Shown: piece by piece, positions 56,632-64,000 of the stretch
How positions within the stretch are numbered: the stretch's first letter is position 1
Layout of the letters: the number at the start of each line of letters is the position of its first letter
DNA from: Mycocentrospora acerina
Taxonomy: Eukaryota; Ascomycota; Dothideomycetes; Pleosporales
Direction: 5' to 3'
Length of the DNA stretch: 64,000 nt
Assembly: GCA_022701365.1 (NCBI GenBank)
Contig: JAKUHH010000150.1
Span: 682,001-746,000, forward strand
The notes under the pieces: generated by a model
Databases searched by the model: none
Seen by the model: only the letters and a program-made list of their open reading frames with translations
Told to the model about the DNA's origin: nothing
Made by a program: the position numbers and the translations under genes

Positions 56632-57170
56632 CTACCTCCAGATAAGGACATCATCCGCGTCGTTCGAGTCTAAGGAGAGTGTTGCGAGAATATCGCAACC
56701 GATCGCGTCAATGTCGCCGTTCGCATCAAGGAACAATCTTTCGATTCGGCGACTTGGTACAGGATTCTCGCCATCGATCTTGCAGTAGGGCAGATCCGTA
56801 ACGAAGCCCGAGAACACGTACTCTTCGGCGAGGTTCTTGATTATAACGCTAATGGCCGCCATTTACGGCGATATGGCACTAATTCTCCGTCGATTGGCCA
56901 GTCATGATTCGGCTAGAGTTCCACCCATTGTGCTCGAGGTCGCCGACTATCAGACCCGGAGATTTTTCATAATCGACTACTATGGTTAGTGAGTGAGATC
57001 CGGCGAGGAATGGCTTGGAATCGGGGTCCACCACAGCGGGTATGAGGAAAATAGCATGCTTTTCCAATTATTTTCTGGAACACATCTACCACTTCCTCGT
57101 CGTTCTCCCCTGTCACCTTTGATACGCCATGGGACGTGAAATCATTGAATTGTAAGACAAGTGGACGAAA
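56632..57170 (-). pseudogene. Candidate decayed gene, frameshifted
   Basis: On the minus strand a frame with QFNDFTSHGVSKVTGENDEE continues as VVDVFQKIIGK, then would read on as HAIFLIPAVVDPDSKPFLAG in the next frame if one A of the AAAA at about 57060 were absent. That second frame ends at 56879 (WNSSRIMTGQSTEN). A third piece, 56862-56632, reads MAAISVIIKNLAEEYVFSGF and FLDANGDIDAIGCDIL. The three pieces all look globular and lie in order, as expected of one old gene with shifts, or of a gene with introns I have not placed. I recognise no family. It lies next to the start of the YeeE gene, on the other strand. Confidence 0.3.
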
Positions 57171-57179
57171 AAGGCAAGA

Positions 57180-58241
57180 ATGTTTACGCCCGTGGAAACC
57201 ACAATTGGTGCTGTGTTGCTGCATCAAGCAACAAGCAATCTCCTCTACCAGAATGGGAATATCTTGGGTATGTCAGGGTTCTTGCGACAACTCTTCTCCA
57301 CGCCAACGAGAGAAACCATGGCCTTCTTCACAGGAATGGCTGCAAGCTATCTACCGCTCACCATGTTCGCCCCTCAACTTATTACAGCCTATCCTTCCGT
57401 TCCGAATACAATTCAAGGATTCTTGGTCACATTGGGCGTTGGTATCATAGTGGGTTGGGGAACAAAGGTATGGCATAAATGAAATTCAGATTACTGCGGA
57501 TAGAGAGCTAACAACAGACAGGCTTCGAACGGATGCACGTCTGGGCACATGCTCTGTGGCCTTTCAAGACTGAGTGGAAGATCCGCCGCTGCAGTTGCCA
57601 CGTTTTTTCCCGTAGCCTTGATCACACACCATTTCACGCATCCATCATTGTTCACTCAGGCTTGTCCAGGCAATCGGCCATGCTACATACCCGTTTACCC
57701 TTCGGTAACACAGACGGTATCTCTCGTACTACTAGCGACACTGAGCATAATCGCTGCTCAAATGATACCAAAACTCATTTCGAGAATGGCGGTAACATCG
57801 GAAATTGAAGAGAAATTGCCTGTGTCCTCAAACACACTCGCTCGTTGGACAACACAATTTTTCTCTGGTCTCCTCTTCGCGCTTGGCCTACAAATCTCCC
57901 AAATGTCGCACCCAGCAAAAGTCACCTCTTTCCTCTCATTCCCTGTCATGCAGTACTGGGACCCCTCACTATTGCTGGTAATCGTGTTTGGCATGCTGCC
58001 GAGTCTGGTCGAGATACGACGCAAGGGATTCATCAACTCGCCATCATTCGCGAAAGTTTTCTCACTTCCCACAAAGACGTTCAAGGATGTTGATGGGAAG
58101 TTCTTAGCTGGCGCTGCTGCGTTCGGTGTCGGGTGGGGACTGACAGGTACGTGTCCTGGGCCGGCAGTGTTGAGGGCATTTGCCCAACCAATCTGGGGAT
58201 TGTGGTGGATGGGAGGTTTTTATTTTGGTAGTAGACTATAA
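57180..58241 (+). CDS. YeeE/YedE (TsuA-like) sulfur-compound transporter
   Basis: Two exons (57180-57467, 57522-58241) with a 54-base intron give 335 residues and about 9-10 membrane spans. Two signature loops with cysteines are visible: SNGCTSGHMLCGLSRLS right after the splice and GWGLTGTCPGPAV near the C terminus. In the bacterial thiosulfate transporter TsuA (YeeE) such conserved cysteines in inverted halves lead the anion through the membrane. Fungal members of the family are known as YeeE/YedE (DUF395) proteins; uptake of thiosulfate or another sulfur compound is inferred. There is no sulfurtransferase partner nearby. The start at 57180 precedes a hydrophobic helix directly; the phase-0 intron falls before the first signature. 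Confidence 0.88.
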
Positions 58242-58522
58242 TATGTGATGATTTCACAGCGAGAGGTATTTTGATTTGGAAGAGCTAGTGTAATCACTTT
58301 CTTATTCTCTTATGATACCCGCTATATAGTAAGAGACCGAATATCATAATATACACAAGTATTTTCCGAACTTAGGTTCGTTCCACATCTCCTGTGGCGT
58401 TTCAGCCCAGATAGGATCGTTCCACAGAGCTGGGACTGGGGCTGAGAACTAGTCACCCATACCTCCTTACCTCAATTTAGCCTTCACACCTCACTTCTCA
58501 TCCATCCTGCAACAATTCCGGT

Positions 58523-60187
58523 ATGCGATTGCTTAACACCACCACTTTAAGTCTCCAATATTTTGGTGATGACCTACCCCTCTATGTGATTTTGTCACAC
58601 GTTTGGGGGAGAGAAGAAGTCTCTTTCGATGACATCGACAAGCCGTATGCGAAGAACATGGTCGGCTACAAGAAGATTGTCAAGTGCTGTGAACAAGCTG
58701 TCCAAGATGGATTCGAGTGGGTCTGGATTGATACCTGCTGCATTGACAAGAAGAGTTCGGCGGAACTTTCCGAAGCCATCAATTCCATGTATAGATGGTA
58801 CTGGCAAGCAGAGATATGCTATGCTTACCTGAAAGACGTGCCCGAACACGAAGATCCAGCGCAAGAAAACTCAAAATTTCAAAAATCCCGTTGGTTTCAG
58901 AGAGGTTGGACACTTCAAGAGTTGCTGGCTCCAGAGATAGTCGAGTTCTATGGTCGGTCGTGGAAATGCATTGGAACAAAATTGTCGCTTCTAGAGGCCA
59001 TTGAGACCGCAACAAACATAGAGAATAGGTATCTAGAGAATCGAGATACTATCAAGACTGCGAGCGTAGCAACCAAGTTGAGCTGGGCCTCGCTAAGACG
59101 GACAACTCGGGCTGAAGACATTGCGTATTGCCTCTTAGGGCTTGTTGACGTCAACATGCCTATGCTTTATGGAGAAGGTGAACGTTCATTCTTCCGTTTG
59201 CAATCAGAGATTATAAGACAAAGTTATGAACATACAATATTTGCCTGGAGTTCCAGGGTCGGATGTGACCGACTATTACCAGGAGCACTAGCGCCATCGC
59301 TTATTTTCTTTGAGCATTCAGCTCAAATATCTTCTCATGATTGGAAACAATCATTTCGTTCAACATACGAGATTACCAACAGAGGGCTCAGGATGGATTT
59401 GCCATGTATTCCAGTAGGGGCGGATCGAATGATTGCAATCATGGACTGTCGGTTTCTTGACGGAAATTTTGTAGGAATATGGCTCGAACGCACCGGAGAT
59501 AAGAAATATCAAAGATTACCAAGTTCAAATCTGGCAAGAATTAGCAGCGAAGAAGCAGATGACGCTGAACCGATGAGCATATATCTATTGGCTGAAAGTC
59601 CACCCTCTGTTCAGTCCAGGGAACTCCCAGCCCAACTGAGAATTGGCTCTTTACATGCGGAATGTAACTACCTTATAAGGGGTATTTGTCTGGGAACATC
59701 TGAAAAGTTAAAGTGGCTTTACAAGGAGAAGATAGGAGAGACTCACGAGAATATCATGATTATGTCAGATGCGAACAAAGTTTACGTACTAGAAGAGCTT
59801 TTCATTGAGCAAGGGGGTTTTGCATGCCTCTCAATCGAAGTGAGGGACTCAAAATGCGGTGCCAGGATTTCTCTTTTGTTTGGACTGCATGAAGCTAACG
59901 TTGTTCTCAAAAATTCTGTGGGGGATTCCGTTTACTTCACTCCGCACGAAGAATTGCAAAACTGGAACTCTTTCACTAAGAAGAGTGATGATGGAAGACA
60001 ATTTGGTTACGTTAGCAATTTCCTCAAGTTCAACATTCGTGACTTCTGGGTTACTGACCTGACGGTCTTGGCTATGCGGCAACACGTTGAAGTGGAGATG
60101 TCCGCGAAGAAATCATGTATACAGAACAAGTTGAGTTGGACTTTGAAGATTGAGATAGGTCCCATAGTTCATAGTTCTGATGCATGA
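58523..60187 (+). CDS. HET-domain protein (heterokaryon incompatibility type)
   Basis: A single exon of 554 residues. The HET domain is at the N terminus: MRLLNTTTLSLQYFGD, LYVILSHVWGREEVSFDDID, GFEWVWIDTCCIDKKSSAEL, MYRWYWQAEICYAYLKDV and SRWFQRGWTLQELLAP, all standard blocks. Then RTTRAEDIAYCLLGLVDVNM and PMLYGEGERSFFRLQSEII, typical of HET-E/HET-D relatives. The C-terminal 300 residues are not a recognised NACHT, WD40 or ankyrin region. Such proteins control cell death after fusion of unlike hyphae, or recognise non-self signals; the function here is only inferred. Not every HET protein acts in incompatibility. The N-terminal start fits the family exactly. Confidence 0.94.
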   Translation: MRLLNTTTLSLQYFGDDLPLYVILSHVWGREEVSFDDIDKPYAKNMVGYKKIVKCCEQAVQDGFEWVWIDTCCIDKKSSAELSEAINSMYRWYWQAEICYAYLKDVPEHEDPAQENSKFQKSRWFQRGWTLQELLAPEIVEFYGRSWKCIGTKLSLLEAIETATNIENRYLENRDTIKTASVATKLSWASLRRTTRAEDIAYCLLGLVDVNMPMLYGEGERSFFRLQSEIIRQSYEHTIFAWSSRVGCDRLLPGALAPSLIFFEHSAQISSHDWKQSFRSTYEITNRGLRMDLPCIPVGADRMIAIMDCRFLDGNFVGIWLERTGDKKYQRLPSSNLARISSEEADDAEPMSIYLLAESPPSVQSRELPAQLRIGSLHAECNYLIRGICLGTSEKLKWLYKEKIGETHENIMIMSDANKVYVLEELFIEQGGFACLSIEVRDSKCGARISLLFGLHEANVVLKNSVGDSVYFTPHEELQNWNSFTKKSDDGRQFGYVSNFLKFNIRDFWVTDLTVLAMRQHVEVEMSAKKSCIQNKLSWTLKIEIGPIVHSSDA

Positions 60188-60711
60188 GAATAGCTAAGCA
60201 GTAAATTCAAAATCTGCTATCAAGAGGCTTTTTCTGCTTCAAGTCTTACAGCCAACTTGAAATCTGGTCGTTGATCGTACACACTCACATTCTGGGCGTT
60301 TTTGTTTTTCAATCATCATATTTTTAATGGCCTTATGTGTTCAGGCAGGGGCATTTCAAGGTGGCTAATTGAGGAATAATTGAATCTGATCACACCATGA
60401 GAACAATAATGCATGAAAAGTTGTCCTTCTCTTGGGTTATGATGTATTGAATAACCGGAGAGAACTTATCTGCTAGTTAGATGCAGAATACGGAGAAAGA
60501 GCCTCCTGCAAGAATGGAGAATCGTTGAAAACATTGTACGAACCTTGCCCATCACTGGCCAGAGGCTATGGCCTTGGGGAAAACGCAAGATTTTTAAGGG
60601 GCGGTGATAAGGTGCTAAAACACCAGGGTACATCGGTGTCGCAAAAAAAGGAATGGAGAATGCAGACAGGTAGTACGTCCTCTTTTGATATTATGAAGAG
60701 CACAAAGCATC
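60188..60711. other. Intergenic, no supported gene
   Basis: 3' flanks of the HET gene and the next minus-strand gene. AT-rich. Nothing else is seen. Confidence 0.55.
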
Positions 60712-61257
60712 CTAGGTTGTTCTTTTAACACGGAATTGCGGAGGACTGACAGATGAGTTCCGGCGCGGAAGTCCTGTATTCACTCTCCTTCCAGGCGTCT
60801 GCCCTCCAGATTCATTTTTTGCTCCCTGTAGTAACACGTCCAAAATCTTCCCTACCTCCTCCTTGACCTCTACATATTTCGCAGGTAGAAGTGGGAGCTG
60901 GGCATGCAGTCTCAAACTCCCTGTCAGGTCCGCTTTCCCCTTTACGACATCCTTATCGAGGAGTTTCCCGTTTCCATCATAGCCTCGCGCCTTCAATTCC
61001 TCCGTGACTGCATTGCGCAGTCGTCTCCTTGCCCATGCTCTCACGCAACTTGATTTGGCTAGATCTACACCTGTGGTTGCATGCCACCACAGACCCTCCT
61101 TCTTCCTCTCACGCTGTCTCCGCCTCTGAGCTTCTTGGAGAGGGTGCGACGCATCAGTGCAGATGTGGTGGATGATGAAAGTCTTGTAATCGGGTGCATA
61201 GTTGACTTTGAACGTCTTGAGCTGCTGTCGCGCAAGGAGAGCAAAGACGTTTTTCAT
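60712..61257 (-). CDS. Unrecognised basic protein, possibly mitochondrial
   Basis: The conservative reading from the ATG at 61257 gives 181 residues (MKNVFALLARQQLKTFKVNY). The chain is strongly basic: HPLQEAQRRRQRERKKEGLW, CVRAWARRRLRNAVTEELKA, then LRLHAQLPLLPAKYVEVKEE, with a low-complexity tail ending FRVKRTT. The frame is open for some 44 codons upstream with an Arg, Ser and His rich, acid-poor sequence (ASASFRSFLNRSCALRCKPR) that looks like a mitochondrial presequence. A 7-base exon (61470-61464) joined by a 75-base intron to 61388 would give a 227-residue form in frame; the donor GTGTAG is poor, so I do not rely on it. A mitochondrial ribosomal or RNA-binding protein would fit, but I recognise no family. 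It is divergent from eIF1A. Confidence 0.6.
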   Translation of the reverse strand: MKNVFALLARQQLKTFKVNYAPDYKTFIIHHICTDASHPLQEAQRRRQRERKKEGLWWHATTGVDLAKSSCVRAWARRRLRNAVTEELKARGYDGNGKLLDKDVVKGKADLTGSLRLHAQLPLLPAKYVEVKEEVGKILDVLLQGAKNESGGQTPGRRVNTGLPRRNSSVSPPQFRVKRTT

Positions 61258-61558
61258 CTGGCCATTGAGTTTCTCCAACCTCTTGAATATGGCAAAATGA
61301 AAGTGTCGGAGTATTGATTCTCGAATATAACGTGGTTTGCAACGCAGGGCACATGAACGGTTGAGAAAGGATCTGAAGCTAGCAGACGCTAAGCCGGGGT
61401 GGTGTTAGTGCATAAGGTCAACCGTGGGTAGGCACCCACAGTGACTGTTGAAACTGCCTACACCAAACATCCGCCACACTACACAAACCTCCGCGCCTCC
61501 ACCCCAAACTCACAAACAACACATCTAAACACCGAGGCAACTCCAACCCACAACCAAC
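61258..61558. promoter_or_regulatory. Shared upstream region of eIF1A and the basic-protein gene
   Basis: About 300 bases between divergent starts. It has C- and A-rich runs upstream of eIF1A (61460-61560), as often in highly expressed fungal genes. It may contain a first exon of the minus-strand gene. Confidence 0.4.
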
Positions 61559-62255
61559 ATGCCTAAGAACAAGGGAAAGGTGCGTGTTCTTTTACTATTT
61601 TATCAGTGGGGTAGCCCCGCCATTTCTTACCATGCGATGGCGCCCAACAAGCTTGTGAAAGTCAGGGGTGCGAATGGTAGAATATGGCACAGGCGCTCAC
61701 TAACGGTCAGAACTACTGTATAAAGACAAGATGCTAACACATGCAACAGGGTGGTAAGAACAGGCGTAGGGGTAAGAACGAGAACGACAACGAGAAGCGC
61801 GAACTCGTTTTCAAGGAGGAAGGCCAAGAATACGCTCAAGTCGTCAAGATGCTCGGAAACGGACGTCTGGAGGCACAGTGCTTTGACGGCGCACGTCGTC
61901 TGGCGCATATTCGTGGCAAGCTGAGGAAGAAGGTCTGGATCAACCAGGGAGACATCATCCTGCTGTCTCTGCGAGACTACCAAGACGAGAAGGGTGACGT
62001 TATCATGAAGTACTCTGGTATGTCATACATTCTTTCCTGGTCTTGTAATAGTGTGGTTAACATTCTCCAGCCGACGAAGCCCGTTCATTAAAAGCCTACG
62101 GCGAGCTTCCCGAGAACGCAAAGATCAACGAGACAGACACGTACGGCGACCAAGGCGACGAGGGCATCGGCTTCGAGTTCGACGAGGACCGCGACGACAG
62201 CGATTCGGAAGAGGAGGCTGGCGGCAAGAAGGAGATCGACATCGACGACATTTAA
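61559..62255 (+). CDS. TIF11: Translation initiation factor eIF1A
   Basis: Three exons (61559-61579, 61750-62017, 62071-62255) give 157 residues. The first exon codes MPKNKGK; a 170-base intron follows. Then GGKNRRRGKNENDNEKRELV and the OB fold EYAQVVKMLGNGRLEAQCFD, with AHIRGKLRKKVWINQGDIIL, the most conserved block of the factor. The tail is acidic (DEDRDDSDSEEEAGGKKEID) and ends DIDDI, the motif that contacts eIF5B. The protein helps the 40S subunit load initiator tRNA and scan. It is divergent from the basic-protein gene and converges with the XPF gene. Confidence 0.98.
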
Positions 62256-62547
62256 ACGGAGGACCAAAGTGGGTCCGCCATGCTGTCTCGGTGTGTCTTG
62301 CTCGGCTGGTTCCTGCTGCTGCCCCCAAGGCCCTGAGCTGCTCAAATGCTGCTTCTTGCGAGCGGGCGGACGGACAAACAAAACGATTTGCTGGAAGAAG
62401 TTTTTTCTTTCTATTTGCCGGGCTTTTGATTCTACGGCCACTGTTCATCATACCTTGCGAATTACCATGAGATAGAGGAATACAGACACATACCCTTATT
62501 CAATTTCTCATTCCTCACCGCATTATGCAGTAACTATAATCGTGCAG

Positions 62548-64000
62548 TTACGTGAATGTAGGTAATTGCACATCGTCATATACGCTCCTGTTGAAGAACC
62601 GATACACCCTCCTCCCCACGTCTGTCCCAATCAACCAACATATCTCCCGCTCATGCATGTTTGATAATTCTGTGATATTCTCCACCTTCAGGCACAGCGT
62701 TGTAACAATTTGCTCCGTCACTCCCGGCAATGCGCGCAGCATGTCCTGGGTTGTCTGGTTGAAGCTTCGCATCTCATTGCCCTCCATATTCGGATCCAAG
62801 CCTAGCTGCACCGCCTTCAGCGGATCAGGTTCATCCTGCTGTTTCTTCAGCTCTGCAAAAATCTCCGCCGTCTGGTATGGCGATGATGACCAGATGATTC
62901 TCAGCCGTGGAAAAGCTAACGTCAGCATGACGATTTTGCCCTGCAAGTCCGGGGTAGCAGCGAGACCCGAGGTATTCGAGGAAGCAGAGAAATCCGCAAA
63001 TGGCTCTAGGGTAAAGGATTTGTTCTGGTCGAATTCAATAAGCAGCATGGGGTGCTTGTAGTATTCCATCATGGCTTCTACTTGGTTGAAGAGACGCCCA
63101 TTTGCGAAACTGCCGATTAGATCGCGGATGGATTTGCGCTCGATGCAGATTTGGGGAGAGAGGACATAGTCGCCTACAGTAAGCATACAGGGGACTATAA
63201 CCATGGAGCGGCCGTGGAGGAGAGAGGGGAGGGATGAGCGGAATTCGCGTACATCGACGACTACCCGGGGAGGTTCGGCAGTGGCAGCAAGACGACCGCC
63301 GCCAGCTATGCGAGTGTTGATTGTGCGGAGGAATGATTCTTCGGGTGCAAGATTAGCGTTTGTGTTTATTGTAAGGGCCATGTTTGCGCGCTCCTTGATC
63401 AGTCGAGTGAAAGCGTCTTTTTCGCGACGGACGGCGGAGAGATAGCGTTGCTCTTCCACACTGCCACCATAGTACATGAAGAAAACCTTGACCGTTCTGT
63501 CCGTGTGGCTTGAGCGGTAGACTTCTATGCGTCGGATAAAGGCAGCGTCTGGTTCGTACATGACAACATATCGCGGTTTTGTCTCTTCAAGTATGTGTTC
63601 GTCCAAGTCGCCTGAATAAGGATGAACAATAAGCAGCGAGTCCATGGAGAATAGCTCGTAGTGATCTTCCATATTCTCAAGAGGATCGAAACCGACATCG
63701 CCCGGCTTTTGCGCGGCTTCGAGCTCAGTAGGCTGGAGTTCAGCCATGAGGCTTGCGATGTGTGAGTCTCGGTCTCCTGCTGTACGGATAGCACCATTGT
63801 CTGGCCGAGAAGGACCTGCAGCTGCGTTTCCGCCTCCTCTCACACGTCTTCGCTTGTTCGGAGGTGGTCTACCTGAAGATTGACGCATTCCACTCTTTGC
63901 TTGTTGCTCAGTGCTGCTGTTGATAGCCTTTTGGTTCTCAGAAAAGAGTGCCGCACTGACTTTGCTGAAGTCGCGCTTCCAGAAGAGATAGTTGCGAAGC
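62548..64000 (-). CDS. RAD1: XPF/Rad1 structure-specific endonuclease, C-terminal part
   Basis: The frame runs off the right edge, so only about 483 C-terminal residues are in the window. There is no stop in the part shown and no intron. From the left edge of the protein: a polar linker (PPPNKRRRVRGGG), a helicase-like remnant (KPRYVVMYEPDAAFIRRIEV), then the ERCC4 nuclease domain with VVVDVREFRSSLPSLLHG and CIERKSIRDLIGSFANGR, the V/IERKx3D active site. The C-terminal helix-hairpin-helix pair reads MLRALPGVTEQIVTTLCLKV. With its partner (Ercc1/Rad10) it cuts 5' of lesions in nucleotide excision repair and in crosslink and single-strand-annealing repair. It converges with eIF1A, and the tails are 292 bases apart. 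Confidence 0.96.
   Translation of the reverse strand, partial: LRNYLFWKRDFSKVSAALFSENQKAINSSTEQQAKSGMRQSSGRPPPNKRRRVRGGGNAAAGPSRPDNGAIRTAGDRDSHIASLMAELQPTELEAAQKPGDVGFDPLENMEDHYELFSMDSLLIVHPYSGDLDEHILEETKPRYVVMYEPDAAFIRRIEVYRSSHTDRTVKVFFMYYGGSVEEQRYLSAVRREKDAFTRLIKERANMALTINTNANLAPEESFLRTINTRIAGGGRLAATAEPPRVVVDVREFRSSLPSLLHGRSMVIVPCMLTVGDYVLSPQICIERKSIRDLIGSFANGRLFNQVEAMMEYYKHPMLLIEFDQNKSFTLEPFADFSASSNTSGLAATPDLQGKIVMLTLAFPRLRIIWSSSPYQTAEIFAELKKQQDEPDPLKAVQLGLDPNMEGNEMRSFNQTTQDMLRALPGVTEQIVTTLCLKVENITELSNMHEREICWLIGTDVGRRVYRFFNRSVYDDVQLPTFT

Noticed and set aside
56175..56645. Plus-strand frame of 156 codons
   Set aside because: It has no hydrophobic pattern, domain or splice support, and it partly overlaps the better-looking minus-strand pieces.
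1..64000. tRNA, rRNA, CRISPR and transposon signals
   Set aside because: No matching box A/B pairs, spaced direct repeats, transposase motifs or long terminal repeats were seen by eye. A covariance-model scan would be decisive for tRNAs.

Overview
The window looks like nuclear DNA of a filamentous ascomycete (Pezizomycotina). I would guess a dothideomycete, but that is inference from the general flavour of the proteins only. The grounds are: many short GT-AG introns of about 47-95 bases (a few of 170-220), often with a CTAAC-type branch site; genes on both strands with no operons; and fungal families such as a HET-domain protein, HSP9/HSP12, ferric reductases, GH76 and F-box proteins. I rebuilt 27 coding genes by hand, 21 of them with introns. 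In every rebuilt gene the exon lengths add up to a whole number of codons. Three further candidates are weak. One N lies at 36202.

Layout: an RGS-domain membrane protein (2.0-3.5 kb); ferric reductase 1 (4.2-6.3); a small membrane protein (6.6-7.0); amidophosphoribosyltransferase ADE4 (8.5-10.4); a monocarboxylate-type transporter (11.8-13.2); a peroxisomal acyl/coumaroyl-CoA ligase-like enzyme (13.8-15.7); an unrecognised protein head to head with a WBP11 homologue (16.2-18.5); HSP9/12 (18.9-19.3); a secreted GH76 mannanase (21.2-22.4); a CNL1-like BLOC-1 subunit (24.1-24.6); a secreted SGNH/CE2-like esterase (25.6-27.3); ferric reductase 2 (27.9-30.4).

A repeat-rich stretch (about 30.6-38.9 kb) surrounds the GC-rich WASP/Las17 gene and an F-box gene whose start is tandemly repeated. 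Then come 2-methylcitrate dehydratase (39.1-41.1), ferric reductase 3 (42.5-45.1), pyrroline-5-carboxylate reductase (45.4-46.4), a second F-box gene (47.2-49.0), an Ayr1-like SDR divergent from a SAM methyltransferase (49.3-51.7), a third F-box gene (52.5-54.1), ribosomal protein eL43 (54.6-55.1), a YeeE/YedE-type sulfur transporter (57.2-58.2), a HET-domain gene (58.5-60.2), an unrecognised protein (60.7-61.3), eIF1A (61.6-62.3) and the C-terminal part of XPF/Rad1 (62.5 to the window end).

Most genes are ordinary housekeeping or nutrient-uptake genes with unrelated neighbours. The recurring themes are surface metal reduction (three bis-heme ferric reductases), three F-box adaptors, and secreted or membrane proteins. 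I found no coherent biosynthetic cluster, no transposon, no CRISPR array and no tRNA or rRNA. The most unusual items are the 39-bp coding repeat that multiplies the F-box start, a likely GC-AG intron in the SDR, a duplicated promoter element upstream of ferric reductase 2, and two candidate relic reading frames.
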